DNA of 64,000 nt from Bdellovibrionia bacterium (GTDB lineage: Bacteria > Bdellovibrionota > Bdellovibrionia > Bdellovibrionales > JAGQZY01), in the NCBI GenBank assembly GCA_030427805.1, contig JAUICP010000004.1:62001-126000 (forward strand), written 5' to 3'. The notes under the pieces were generated by a model. That model searched no databases, was not told the DNA's origin, and was given only the letters and a program-made list of their open reading frames with translations. Both the position numbers and the translations under genes were made by a program. This document shows positions 51,431 through 60,838 of this stretch, in pieces (position 1 is the stretch's first letter; each line of letters begins with the position of its first letter).

Positions 51431-53800
51431 ATGGAAGTGAATCCTAATATCGATCAAAGTTTGACTGAAGCACCAGCGATGAGGGTGCGAAAAAGAAATG
51501 GATCACTTGAAAAAGTGGATGTAACCAAGATTGTAACTCGAGTCCAAAAATGTGCTCTCGAGCTACAAGCTGTTGACCCCCATAGAGTCGCTATTAAAGC
51601 TATTAGTGGCCTCTACGATGGCGCCTCAACAAAAGAACTCGATAACCTTTGTATTCAAACAGCAGCCATGCTGATCAGTGAAGAACCGGAATACTCAAAG
51701 CTCGGAGCTCGCCTCCTCAGTACCTTTATTGACGAAGAGGTCAAGAACCTAGGGATTCTTTCGTTCGCTGATTCTATTCAGTACGGGTTTGATCACGGCC
51801 TCATTGCCGAAAGTACTCTACAATTTGTTAAAGAGTACAAGGATGATCTCGAGGCCGCTGTCGATGCCCGTCGAAGCTTCGAGTTTGAATACTTTGGCTT
51901 GCGAACTGTTTATGATCGCTATCTTCTTAAAAACCCCGATTCTCGCGATGTTTTCGAAACACCTCAATACTTTCTTATGCGAGTTGCCTGTGGGCTAGCT
52001 AACAATGCCCAAGAGGCCATTGAACTCTACAATTTAACCTCAGCTCTCGACTATATGCCGAGCACGCCGACTCTATTTAACTCTGGCACCAAAAGACCAC
52101 AAATGTCTTCGTGCTACCTACTCGACTCCCCTCAGGATGATCTCACTTCTATCTACAAGAAGTATTCGGACATCGCTATGCTTTCAAAATTTGCCGGCGG
52201 AATTGGAGTCGCTTACCATCGAATTCGCTCTAGAGGTTCTCTTATCAAAGGAACCAATGGCCACTCCAATGGAATTGTACCTTGGCTAAAAACTTTGGAC
52301 TCTTCTGTTGCCGCTGTTAACCAAGGCGGAAAAAGAAAAGGGGCTTGCTGCGTTTATCTTGAAAGCTGGCACGCGGACATCATGGAATTCCTAGAACTTC
52401 GAGAAAATACAGGAGATGAGGCCAAAAGAACTCATAACCTCAATTTAGCAAACTGGGTTCCTGATCTTTTCATGAAACGAGTTGAAGAAGGATCCGTGTG
52501 GTCACTTTTTGATCCGCGCAAAGTTCCTCACTTCACTGACCTTTACGGTAAGGAATTCGAAGAAGCTTACCTGAAGGCCGAAGAAGAGGGAATTTTTGAA
52601 GACCAGGTCAACGCCAGAGATCTTTATTCGCGAATGATGAAGTCCCTTGCCGAGACAGGAAATGGCTGGATGACATTTAAAGATGCCTCCAATACCAAAT
52701 CCAATCAGACTCTTAAAAAAGAAAATGTGATTCATCTTTCAAATCTTTGTACTGAGATTTTAGAAGTCACTTCAAATAATGAAACTGCCGTTTGTAACCT
52801 CGGCTCGATCAATCTTTCCCGACACATTGTTGACGGAAAGTTCGATTTCGAAAAACTGAGAAATTCAGTTAAAACAGCCGTAAAGTTCTTAGATCGAGTT
52901 GTAGACATCAACTTCTACCCGATTGACCAAGCATCTAGCTCAAATAAGAGATGGAGACCGGTTGGCTTAGGCTGCATGGGCCTTCAGGACGCTTTCTTTA
53001 AAATGAAGATGGCCTTTGACTCCCCTGAAGCCAGAGAACTCTCGCGCAAGATTCAAGAAGAAATTTACTTTCACGCAGTGGAGACCTCCTGTGAATTGGC
53101 TGAGCAATTTGGGCCTCACCCTAATTTTCACGAGACCCGAGCTTCTCAAGGTCAACTCCAATACGACCTCTGGGGAGTGACTCCCGATAGAAAGTCGGAT
53201 TTTGACGAGCTCAAAAAGAAAATTGCTAAGCATGGTTTGAGAAACTCTTTGATCATTGCCATTGCACCAACGGCGACCATTGCCTCGATTTGCGGATCTT
53301 ACGAAGCCATTGAACCACAAATTTCTAACCTCTTTAAGAGAGAAACCCTTTCTGGAGAGTTCCTGCAGATTAATAAGTATTTGGTCAACGAACTCAAAGA
53401 AATTGGTCTTTGGACCACAGAGATTCGCGACCAAATTAAACGCAATGAGGGATCTATTCAAAATATCGAAGAAATCCCTCAAGAAATTCGTGAGCGTTTT
53501 AGAACTGCCTGGGAAATCCCAATGAAGGCACTGATCGACATGGCCGCCGATCGCGGGGCTTATATTGATCAAAGTCAGTCACTCAATCTATTTATTGAGA
53601 GTCCGACCATTGGAAAACTTTCTTCGATGTATATGTATGCCTGGAAGAAAGGTGTTAAGACAACCTACTATTTGAGATCGCGACCAGCGACTCGAATTGC
53701 TAAAACAACAGTTAGTGGAACAGCTAAGAAAACAACAACTGACGCCGAAGCGATCGCTTGCTCTCTTGAAAACCCAGAGACTTGCGAAGCTTGTCAATAG
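51431..53800 (+). CDS. nrdA: Ribonucleoside-diphosphate reductase, alpha subunit
   Basis: Class Ia large subunit, reducing ribonucleotides for DNA synthesis. An N-terminal ATP-cone (RVRKRNGSLEKVDVTKIV) gives allosteric control. The catalytic barrel has TPTLFNSGTKRPQMSSCYLL (first Cys), LKTLDSSVAAVNQGGKRKGA, the N-C-E site segment SNLCTEIL and NLGSINLSRH, and ALIDMAADRGAYIDQSQSLNLF near the end. The C-terminal CEACQ supplies the redox Cys pair. ATG 51431 is chosen over an in-frame TTG at 51416 because GGAGGG lies 7 nt upstream. nrdB follows after 21 bp. A very long leader with competing helices lies upstream. Confidence 0.95.
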   Translation: MEVNPNIDQSLTEAPAMRVRKRNGSLEKVDVTKIVTRVQKCALELQAVDPHRVAIKAISGLYDGASTKELDNLCIQTAAMLISEEPEYSKLGARLLSTFIDEEVKNLGILSFADSIQYGFDHGLIAESTLQFVKEYKDDLEAAVDARRSFEFEYFGLRTVYDRYLLKNPDSRDVFETPQYFLMRVACGLANNAQEAIELYNLTSALDYMPSTPTLFNSGTKRPQMSSCYLLDSPQDDLTSIYKKYSDIAMLSKFAGGIGVAYHRIRSRGSLIKGTNGHSNGIVPWLKTLDSSVAAVNQGGKRKGACCVYLESWHADIMEFLELRENTGDEAKRTHNLNLANWVPDLFMKRVEEGSVWSLFDPRKVPHFTDLYGKEFEEAYLKAEEEGIFEDQVNARDLYSRMMKSLAETGNGWMTFKDASNTKSNQTLKKENVIHLSNLCTEILEVTSNNETAVCNLGSINLSRHIVDGKFDFEKLRNSVKTAVKFLDRVVDINFYPIDQASSSNKRWRPVGLGCMGLQDAFFKMKMAFDSPEARELSRKIQEEIYFHAVETSCELAEQFGPHPNFHETRASQGQLQYDLWGVTPDRKSDFDELKKKIAKHGLRNSLIIAIAPTATIASICGSYEAIEPQISNLFKRETLSGEFLQINKYLVNELKEIGLWTTEIRDQIKRNEGSIQNIEEIPQEIRERFRTAWEIPMKALIDMAADRGAYIDQSQSLNLFIESPTIGKLSSMYMYAWKKGVKTTYYLRSRPATRIAKTTVSGTAKKTTTDAEAIACSLENPETCEACQ

Positions 53801-53821
53801 TCATCCATCAGGGAGGAAACG

Positions 53822-54820
53822 ATGATATTAGATCCAGGTTTTAACTTAACTCTCAGACCGATGAAGTACCCTGTATTTTACGAAATGTACAAAGATGGAA
53901 TTCGTAATACATGGACTGTTGACGAAGTCGACTTCTCAAGAGATCTGGGTGATTTAAAAACTAAAATGACAGAGTCAGAGAGGCACCTTATCAACCGACT
54001 GGTTGCCTTTTTTGCCACTGGAGATTCAATCGTTGGAAACAATCTTGTTCTCAACCTTTATAAGCATGTGAACGCTCCAGAAGCTCGACTCTATTTATCG
54101 AGACAGCTCTACGAAGAGGCACTTCACGTGCAATTTTACCTGACTCTTCTTGATACCTATATTCCGGATGTCAATGAACGAGCCCAGGCGTTTGCGGCCA
54201 TCGATAATATTCCTTCCATAAAGAAGAAAGCCGATTTCTGCTTTAAGTGGATGGACTCAATCAATGACCTCGATGAACTCAATACCATTCAAGATCGCAG
54301 AAAGTTCATTATGAACATGGCCTGTTTTGCGACTTGCATCGAAGGTCTCTTTTTCTTTGCAGCCTTTGCCTATGTTTACTTCTTGCGCTCTAAAGGGCTT
54401 CTCGATGGACTCGCCTCAGGGACTAACTGGGTCTTCCGCGACGAAACAGCCCATATCAATTTTGCAATGGAAGTTATTGAAACGGCCCGTAAAGAAGAAC
54501 CCGAGCTCTTCAATGATAGAATGAACGATATGATCATCGCCATGATTGATGAAGCTATCGAATGCGAAATGGCATTTGCTGACGACATCCTTCAATATGG
54601 CATTGCCGGTATGTCTAAAAAAGATATGAAGCAATACCTTCAATTTGTTGGCGACCAGCGATTACAAGCTCTTCATATTGAACCTCAATATAATGTGAAA
54701 AATCCATTTCCATTTATGGAGCTTCAGGATGTACAGGAACTCACTAACTTCTTTGAAAGAAGAGTTTCAGCCTACCAAGTTGGTGTCTCAGGCGAAGTGA
54801 GTTTCGACGAATCATTTTAA
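53822..54820 (+). CDS. nrdB: Ribonucleoside-diphosphate reductase, beta subunit
   Basis: Carries the diiron-tyrosyl radical that starts NrdA chemistry. The ligand set is complete: Asp in FFATGDSIVG, Glu and His in YEEALHVQF, Glu in CIEGLFFF and Glu/His in FRDETAHINF. The radical Tyr follows the first His by four residues (HVQFY), so this is a tyrosine-radical class Ia enzyme, not the tyrosine-free class Ic. 332 aa and a C-terminal tail ending in SFDESF for NrdA docking are normal. It ends in an intrinsic terminator at 54854. Confidence 0.96.
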   Translation: MILDPGFNLTLRPMKYPVFYEMYKDGIRNTWTVDEVDFSRDLGDLKTKMTESERHLINRLVAFFATGDSIVGNNLVLNLYKHVNAPEARLYLSRQLYEEALHVQFYLTLLDTYIPDVNERAQAFAAIDNIPSIKKKADFCFKWMDSINDLDELNTIQDRRKFIMNMACFATCIEGLFFFAAFAYVYFLRSKGLLDGLASGTNWVFRDETAHINFAMEVIETARKEEPELFNDRMNDMIIAMIDEAIECEMAFADDILQYGIAGMSKKDMKQYLQFVGDQRLQALHIEPQYNVKNPFPFMELQDVQELTNFFERRVSAYQVGVSGEVSFDESF

Positions 54821-54853
54821 TACGGATCCATTAGGATTGTTCCTTGTTAGATT

Positions 54854-54884
54854 AAGCCCTCTCCAATCGAGAGGGCTTTTTTTA
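54854..54884 (+). terminator. Intrinsic terminator after nrdAB
   Basis: A 10-bp perfect stem (AAGCCCTCTC at 54854-54863 and GAGAGGGCTT at 54869-54878) with a 5-nt loop runs into a T-tract to 54884, 34 bp after the nrdB stop. Confidence 0.95.
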
Positions 54885-55088
54885 TTTTCTGTCTGCCCAA
54901 TCAATTGACGCCTCATCAAGTTCTATACATTTCTCAAATTTATAAAAACTCGGTCAATCCTATTAAACCCTCGAATTCACGAGCCTTAAACGACTCGAGC
55001 TTTCCAATAAGTCGGTGACCAAAATTGGCAGGCTGTCTGCATTAAGATGACTTCGGGTGAATTTGGAGGTCTCCTGGGGGGGAGATAA

Positions 55089-55565
55089 ATGGTTCGTGCT
55101 GTACTTGTTGCAGTGGCAACGGCGTTAGCTTTGCTACTGGTCATCCATTTTTCAAATTCCAATCAACCTCAATCAGAAGTTGTAGAATCTCAAGACTATT
55201 CAAGCCTTGAAGAGGACACTTCATTTGTTGAAGATACTGAGCTCGACACTTTTGATAAAGGGGCTTCCCCTAGCAATCATCTGTCGGATCAAAGCGCTTC
55301 TATTCAAGATCAAAGATCTCATCAAAATAAAGAACCCATTATAGATGACACTCAAACTGAGGGCACTCTTTATATTACGACGAAACAAGGTGGAATTTAT
55401 CTGCATAGAGATGACTTTGAGTCAGATCTACAATTTACCACCATCGTCAATGCTCTAAAAGATGGCTCGCTTGAAGAATCGCAAATTGAAAATGCTAAAA
55501 ATTTCTTAAGTTTATATCACGAACAACAAGAACTCGAAATAACAGAAGAGTTGACTGAATGGTAG
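55089..55565 (+). CDS. Small membrane-anchored protein of unknown function
   Basis: A 158-residue protein: one N-terminal helix (about residues 3-21, VRAVLVAVATALALLLVI), then an acidic, Ser/Gln-rich linker (to about residue 90) and a small folded C-terminal domain with TLYITTKQGGIYLHRDDF and ALKDGSLEESQIENAK. I recognise no family. GGGGGGAG precedes ATG. It lies 20 bp before the DUF1800 start, so it opens that operon. The 204-bp region upstream (54885-55088) should contain the operon promoter; I see no convincing -35/-10 pair there. Confidence 0.7.
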   Translation: MVRAVLVAVATALALLLVIHFSNSNQPQSEVVESQDYSSLEEDTSFVEDTELDTFDKGASPSNHLSDQSASIQDQRSHQNKEPIIDDTQTEGTLYITTKQGGIYLHRDDFESDLQFTTIVNALKDGSLEESQIENAKNFLSLYHEQQELEITEELTEW

Positions 55566-55585
55566 TCAACACTGGGAGTAATAGT

Positions 55586-57412
55586 ATGATGTTAAAAAAT
55601 CTCAAATTCATGTGGATCAGCCTACTCGCCATTTTCGCTATTGGTTGTGGCGAATTTGAAGCCGGTAAACTCGAAGTGGATCAAAAGAGTCAATCCTCTG
55701 AAATCGAGCAAGTGGGCGCAGCAGGTGTGTATGCGCGACCAACAGGATGTGGAAACAAATTCGATAGTCTGCAAAACCAGCTTATGAAGACTTTGCGCGA
55801 TTCACAAGCTGCCGTGGATATCGGCGTTGTTCACCAGGCGCATATTGCATTTAACCGTTTTGCCATGGGTCCCCACGCCAGGCACCCGGAACATCCACAA
55901 AACTATTTGGAATTAGAAGAACTCATGGGCAAGGCCGCAGCGACTCGCGCTCTGGTTGACCTCATCGATCAACATTTTAAATGGGGATCGGGTCGAAACA
56001 ACCAAGTGAAAGATAAAATTGCTGAGCTACTCCCACTTACTGGCCTCACATATACTCAGATAAACAACAGACTTCACAATAGATTCAAGGCTTATCAAGA
56101 TGCTAAGGCCAATGGAACCAATGCTGAAATACTCGCAGCTCAACAAGCGCTCAATCAACTTCGAGGTGACTTAAGAAAAACAGCCGCTGAACACGCCATT
56201 GCCTGGGGCCTTAATGGAGCGCTCAATGTCAATCAAGTCCTCACCGAATTTTGGTGGAATCACTTCAATGTCGATGCGCAGAAATCCTATCTCCATGCTC
56301 TCGACTATGAAAGACAGCTTTCAAAGCGAGTTTGTGGAACTTTCTTAGATCTTTTAAAAACCAGTGCTGCCCACCCGGCGATGCTTCAATATCTCGATAA
56401 CTATCGATCCGTAAAAGAAGGGCTCAAGAAAAAAGGCTTTGGTACCGGTATCAACGAAAACTATGGCCGAGAGCTTCTTGAGTTGTACACCTTTGGAATT
56501 GGCCCCGTTTCTCCGGCTGAACCGAGCAGCCCCTATAACCAAACCGATGTGACTCGAGTTGCAAAACTTCTCACGGGATGGTCTTTTACCCGAACCCAGG
56601 GGGAGCAGCCTCAGTTTGTATTTAACGGTTTCGCACACGATACGAGCCGACCAAAGATCATGGGTCAGACATTTGCTAATGGCGTAAATGGTGGAGTCGA
56701 ACTTCTTCAATACCTCGCTTCACACAACCAGACGAAAAGAAACATCTGCAAAAAGCTTGTGACTGAACTAGCCGGCGACAATGCCAATAATGGTCTCCAC
56801 AATGCTTGTAAAAATGCTTGGGGCACCTATGGGAATTTACCGGCAATGTATCAAGCCATAATCACACATCCCGCTTACTGGCGCTGGGCTAACTACTCAA
56901 AGAGTTTAAAGAATCCCATCGAGTTGGTGACCAGTGCAAAGCGCGCTATGGGTTACCATATCTGGAGTATTCAGTCTCGATCTGAACTCACTGAATTGGC
57001 CTATAGTTCTAGAAGCCTTGGAATTTACCCAAGACACTTTCCACCACCGACGGGATACCCAGTTGCCGATCGAGTTTGGGCGAATCCAAACTACATCACT
57101 CAAGCAATCAATACCGCTCATAAATTAGCTGATGATCGAATGCCTTTAATAATTGACGACAAAACCTATTGGAATAATGGAGCTGAAAATAAAATTGCAC
57201 AGGTCGCCCAGACGTCACCGGGCTTAGCTGCAAACTATGTGGTGCGCGATCAACTTCGAACCTATCCCATGTGGTTTGGCCTGGACGCGGGTCACGAACA
57301 ATTGAAAGCAAGTATTCAAAGTCCAGATAAAGAAAAGTCGACGAACCTATTAGTTCCGGGCCGAACAGTGAATTCACTGATACTCGGTAGCCGAATGTTT
57401 GTGTTGAAGTAG
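55586..57412 (+). CDS. DUF1800-family lipoprotein
   Basis: DUF1800 proteins are large exported helical proteins usually encoded next to DUF1501 proteins; function unknown. Here the lipobox AIGC (about residue 22 from ATG 55586) makes it a lipoprotein. Family marks are AHIAFNRFAMGP, VLTEFWWNHFNV, NENYGRELLELYTFGI, VTRVAKLLTGWSFTR and the C-terminal FPPPTGYPVADRVWANP. ATG 55586 is preferred over an in-frame start at 55559: GGGAG precedes it at 7 nt and a proper signal peptide results. It is followed by the DUF1501 gene after 8 bp. Confidence 0.88.
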   Translation: MMLKNLKFMWISLLAIFAIGCGEFEAGKLEVDQKSQSSEIEQVGAAGVYARPTGCGNKFDSLQNQLMKTLRDSQAAVDIGVVHQAHIAFNRFAMGPHARHPEHPQNYLELEELMGKAAATRALVDLIDQHFKWGSGRNNQVKDKIAELLPLTGLTYTQINNRLHNRFKAYQDAKANGTNAEILAAQQALNQLRGDLRKTAAEHAIAWGLNGALNVNQVLTEFWWNHFNVDAQKSYLHALDYERQLSKRVCGTFLDLLKTSAAHPAMLQYLDNYRSVKEGLKKKGFGTGINENYGRELLELYTFGIGPVSPAEPSSPYNQTDVTRVAKLLTGWSFTRTQGEQPQFVFNGFAHDTSRPKIMGQTFANGVNGGVELLQYLASHNQTKRNICKKLVTELAGDNANNGLHNACKNAWGTYGNLPAMYQAIITHPAYWRWANYSKSLKNPIELVTSAKRAMGYHIWSIQSRSELTELAYSSRSLGIYPRHFPPPTGYPVADRVWANPNYITQAINTAHKLADDRMPLIIDDKTYWNNGAENKIAQVAQTSPGLAANYVVRDQLRTYPMWFGLDAGHEQLKASIQSPDKEKSTNLLVPGRTVNSLILGSRMFVLK

Positions 57413-57420
57413 GAGGAAAC

Positions 57421-58737
57421 ATGAAACGTAGAGAATTTATTAAACAAGTTGGTTTCGGAATATTAGGAAAAGCAGCCTTGGCTTCGGCTCCTGCCCTCCT
57501 CTTACCTAACAATGGTTTTGGAGCGACGAACAATAAACTTTTCATTAAAGTCTTCTTGCGAGGCGGAATGGACAGCTTATCCCTTCTCGCTCCTAAGACA
57601 GCAGCTCAATACAACCTCTATTCGGCGGATCGCCCGGGAATAAAAATGACTCAAAGTCAGCTCAAAGCTCTGGCCCACGATCCAGCAGGCCATAATAATA
57701 ACACCAAGTTTGGTATGCACCCGAGTGCGGTCAATATGCGAGCACTTTTCAATAACGGACACGCGGTTTTCTTTCACGGAGCCGGATCAACCAATATCAC
57801 TCGATCTCACTTTACACAGATGGATATCATCGAAGGTGGTGATAGTAGAGTAATCAAGCCGAGCGGCTATATCTTTGATGCGCTTGGTGGAAGTGCCGGT
57901 AACCTACACATGGTTTCCATGGGCGGTAAAGTCGCGGCCAGCATGCGAGGAATTGGCTCAAAAGCAATGGCCATGGCATCACCCGAAAGCTTTAGCCGCG
58001 TTCAAGGTAGCTCTGCCTTTACGAGCTCAACTAATAAAGCGGATCGAATTGTTGGAATGTCGACCGACAAAGACGGCGATTGTAGCGCCTACGGCAGCGG
58101 CAGTATGAGTGATATTTTCTGTAAGTCAGCTCTACAAACAACCACAGCCTTAAACTCTGTGAATAACAACATTTCTTCGATTCAAAATAGTAAGATCACG
58201 GGCGACTACGGAAACTCTTCTTTAGGTAATGGCATGAAACAAGCCATCCGCCTGGCGAGCTCTAATGTCAATGTCAAAACCGTTAATGTTGATTTCGGTG
58301 GGTGGGATACTCACAATAATGAAGGCGTTATTGGCGGAGCATTCGACAACCAAGTAAAGACTCTTGATAAAGTGATTCGTGCCGCCAAAGACGACCTCGT
58401 GCGCCTCGGCATGTGGAATAATACCGTGATCATGGTTATGAGTGAGTTTGGCCGAACCATTGCACAAAACGGTACCGGCGGAACTGATCACGGTCGCGGT
58501 GGAGCGATACTAGTATTCGGTGGTAACCTCAACAATCCAAAGCGAGTGATAGCCCCTGATTGGGACCTAGCTCGCAAAGATATCAGAGATGTTCGAGTCA
58601 TGGTCGACTACAGAAAAGTCGCTGGTGAAATACTAAGAGATCATCTCGGAGTAGCAACCAATCGGATCGAAAACCAAGCCTTTAAAAATAATGGCAACAA
58701 GTTTTCGTTAACGGGGCTCTATAACATTATTAAGTAA
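57421..58737 (+). CDS. DUF1501-family Tat-exported protein
   Basis: The N-terminus MKRREFIKQVGFG followed by a hydrophobic stretch and a PNNGFGATN end is a twin-arginine signal, so the protein is exported folded. The body has the DUF1501 features: KVFLRGGMDSLSLL, FHGAGSTNITRSHFTQMDI, VDFGGWDTHNNEG, MVMSEFGRTIAQNG and GTDHGRGGAILVFGG, which recall the alkaline-phosphatase/sulfatase-like fold with its Asp and His metal residues. 438 aa is normal. AGGAGG precedes ATG, and a strong terminator follows. Confidence 0.9.
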   Translation: MKRREFIKQVGFGILGKAALASAPALLLPNNGFGATNNKLFIKVFLRGGMDSLSLLAPKTAAQYNLYSADRPGIKMTQSQLKALAHDPAGHNNNTKFGMHPSAVNMRALFNNGHAVFFHGAGSTNITRSHFTQMDIIEGGDSRVIKPSGYIFDALGGSAGNLHMVSMGGKVAASMRGIGSKAMAMASPESFSRVQGSSAFTSSTNKADRIVGMSTDKDGDCSAYGSGSMSDIFCKSALQTTTALNSVNNNISSIQNSKITGDYGNSSLGNGMKQAIRLASSNVNVKTVNVDFGGWDTHNNEGVIGGAFDNQVKTLDKVIRAAKDDLVRLGMWNNTVIMVMSEFGRTIAQNGTGGTDHGRGGAILVFGGNLNNPKRVIAPDWDLARKDIRDVRVMVDYRKVAGEILRDHLGVATNRIENQAFKNNGNKFSLTGLYNIIK

Positions 58738-58760
58738 TCAATTTAAAAGTATCAATACTC

Positions 58761-58790
58761 AAAAGCGGTCCCTGCTGGACCGCTTTTTTT
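58761..58790 (+). terminator. Intrinsic terminator after the DUF1800/DUF1501 operon
   Basis: AAAAGCGGTCC (58761-58771) and GGACCGCTTTT (58777-58787) form an 11-bp stem with a 5-nt loop, ending in a run of T residues to 58790, 24 bp after the DUF1501 stop. The A-run on the other arm may make it work for the convergent dioxygenase gene as well. Confidence 0.95.
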
Positions 58791-58819
58791 ATCTGTCATT
58801 AAAATCGATAAAAAGAAAA

Positions 58820-59512
58820 TTAAAGGACTGGCGCTAGGGTAATATCGAATCGCCCCCCTTTATAGGGGCCGTAGAATTCGACATCATTCATCGGTGCAAA
58901 GTCCACAACGACTTTCTCTTGGTCGATGGCCGACATGCTCTGCAAAATTCGATCTGCAGCGTTTAATGCATGACCTCGAAAGTACATTTGAGTCGTAAGC
59001 TCATGATAGGCTCTTTTTTGCACTTTAAAGTGAATATGGGGAGGGCGATCCCAACCAGGTGCTGCGGGATAAGCTCCGGGAATGATGGTTCGAAAAAGGT
59101 AACGCCCCTGCTCGTCCGTTATGGTCTTTCCCCAATATTGAAAATGGGGATCTAATGCCGCCGAGGTATTCGGGTCAGAAGGATGGTTATACCTCCCCGT
59201 CACACAGGCTTGCCAAATTTCTACAAGAGCTCCGGGCAAAGGCTGACACTGGCTATCAGTTACAAGACCGTACACATAAACGATTTCTCCCTGGGCCATA
59301 TCTGGAGCACCATCGACGTATACGAGATCAATATCTTTATCGAGTTGATCATTAACGGGATAGAACGGTCCTTCTGTTTGCGGTGGAGTCGGCCCTAATG
59401 CACACTTCGGCCCTTGAAACATCTGCCCATGGGCCACTCGACTTGCTGCTATTCCTGCAGCTAGGCCCAAGCTGCCCTTTAAAAGGTTTCTACGATTCAT
59501 TGGTTTTTTCAC
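58820..59512 (-). CDS. Tat-exported intradiol ring-cleavage dioxygenase
   Basis: Cleaves catechol-type aromatic rings between the two hydroxyls using Fe(III). The twin-arginine signal MNRRNLLKGSLGLAAG shows export, while classic catechol and protocatechuate dioxygenases are cytoplasmic. Family marks are TEGPFYP, PGALVEIWQACVTGRYNHP (first Tyr ligand), GRYLFRTIIPGAYPAAP (second Tyr ligand) and PPHIHFKV (the two His ligands). All four iron ligands are present. The single-gene unit is divergent from a LysR gene, which probably controls it. Substrate unknown. Confidence 0.88.
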   Translation of the reverse strand: MKKPMNRRNLLKGSLGLAAGIAASRVAHGQMFQGPKCALGPTPPQTEGPFYPVNDQLDKDIDLVYVDGAPDMAQGEIVYVYGLVTDSQCQPLPGALVEIWQACVTGRYNHPSDPNTSAALDPHFQYWGKTITDEQGRYLFRTIIPGAYPAAPGWDRPPHIHFKVQKRAYHELTTQMYFRGHALNAADRILQSMSAIDQEKVVVDFAPMNDVEFYGPYKGGRFDITLAPVL

Positions 59513-59637
59513 TTTGCCCCCTTAGGTCATGGGTCTTTTTACCGAAAATGAGAAATTTTATAAAATTAATAATTAATATTGAAACTATTGATGAAACCTA
59601 TATCACTAAGATGTCCATTTTAACAGCGAGGCCCGTG
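59513..59637. promoter_or_regulatory. Dioxygenase/LysR divergent control region
   Basis: This AT-rich 125-bp gap between divergent genes is where a LysR protein normally binds. ATTAATAATTAAT at about 59565-59577 is a short dyad of T-N-A type, a candidate operator. No firm -35/-10 assignment is possible. Confidence 0.4.
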
Positions 59638-60501
59638 ATGCTACCTAATTTTAACGATATTCGCTACTTTCTCGAAGTTTCTCAGACTCTTAATATATCC
59701 CGTGCTTCTGAAAGACTTGGAATTACCCAGCCCAGCCTCTCCTTGGCGATCCAACGCCTCGAAACGGCTCTCGGCACCAAACTTTTGTTGCGAACCAAAG
59801 GTGGAGTTCAGCTCACCAAACAGGGGACAAAGTTTTCGATCCACGGCAGAAGCCTCATACAAAATTGGGAAAATATTCGAGCCGACGCACTCAATAGCCA
59901 GAATGAGGTGAGTGGCCACTACTCAATCGGTTGCCACCCTTCTGTGGCGCTTTATACCCTCTCCCATTTTTTACCAAAACTCTTGGCTGAGTACCCACAC
60001 TTAGAAATTTCTTTGAAACACGACCTTTCAAGAAAAATTACTGAGGACGTCATTAGCTTTAAACTCGATTTTGGAATTGTTGTGAATCCCACGAAACACC
60101 CCGATCTTGTGATTCAAAAGCTTCTCTCTGACGAAGTGAGTTTTTGGACCGCCGAAAAACCGTCTTCGTGCCAGGACATTGAATCGGGCAATGCCATCCT
60201 TATTGCCGATAACGAGCTCATACAGAGTCAGAGTCTTCTAAAGAAAGCGAGAAAGTCCGGACTCAACTTTTCTCGCCATTTAGCGACGGGTAATCTCGAA
60301 GTCATCACGAGTTTAGTGAATGCAAAAGTGGGGGTCGGTATATTGCCCGAACGAGTGGCTACAAAGAATAAATCCTATCGAATTAAAAGAGTGGATACAT
60401 CTTTGGTCTTCAAGGATTCAATTTGCCTGGTCTATCGCGCCGATACACAAAAGAGTGAAGCTTCAAAACAAATCATCTCGGCCATTAAAGTACTGAAATA
60501 G
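59638..60501 (+). CDS. LysR-family regulator of the dioxygenase
   Basis: Starting at ATG 59638 the protein opens with NFNDIRYFLEVSQTLNISRA and the LysR helix-turn-helix (ITQPSLSLAIQRLETALGTK, GGVQLTKQGTKFS), then has the usual effector-binding fold of about 200 residues. The in-frame region upstream to 59383 has no LysR similarity and would overlap the divergent dioxygenase gene. GAGG lies 6 nt before the start, and 287 aa is the normal family length. Being divergent from the dioxygenase gene, it most likely regulates it in response to an aromatic compound. Its last 17 bp overlap the convergent response-regulator gene. Confidence 0.9.
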   Translation: MLPNFNDIRYFLEVSQTLNISRASERLGITQPSLSLAIQRLETALGTKLLLRTKGGVQLTKQGTKFSIHGRSLIQNWENIRADALNSQNEVSGHYSIGCHPSVALYTLSHFLPKLLAEYPHLEISLKHDLSRKITEDVISFKLDFGIVVNPTKHPDLVIQKLLSDEVSFWTAEKPSSCQDIESGNAILIADNELIQSQSLLKKARKSGLNFSRHLATGNLEVITSLVNAKVGVGILPERVATKNKSYRIKRVDTSLVFKDSICLVYRADTQKSEASKQIISAIKVLK

Positions 60502-60838
60502 ACTGTATGACATCCTCGAGAATCAAGGGTTTTGCGTGAATGGATTTAACTCCCTTTTTGAGCATCACCTTTTCGCTTCCGTCCAAATAACCAGAAATGA
60601 TATGAAACGGAATTCCGCTGTACTTTGAATTTTTTTGGAGCTGATTAAACAACCAGAATCCATCGTAAAAAGGCATTTTCATATCCGACAAAATGCAGTC
60701 TATATCCTCGTGGGCGCGCAAGACTTTGATGGCTTCCTTACCATCAGATACAGCAACAACCTCATAACCTTCTTGTGAAAAACTCTGGGTGTACAACTCC
60801 CTAAGGACCTCTTCGTCCTCAACAAGCAATATCTTCAT
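60485..60838 (-). CDS. Single-domain response regulator
   Basis: A CheY-like receiver of 117 aa with no output domain. The acidic pair (LLVEDEEV), phospho-acceptor Asp (ILSDMKMPF), Ser switch residue (HIISGY) and Lys (HAKPL) are all present, so it should be phosphorylatable. No histidine kinase gene is nearby, and its partner is unknown. Its end overlaps the convergent LysR gene by 17 bp. Confidence 0.93.
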   Translation of the reverse strand: MKILLVEDEEVLRELYTQSFSQEGYEVVAVSDGKEAIKVLRAHEDIDCILSDMKMPFYDGFWLFNQLQKNSKYSGIPFHIISGYLDGSEKVMLKKGVKSIHAKPLILEDVIQSISVL

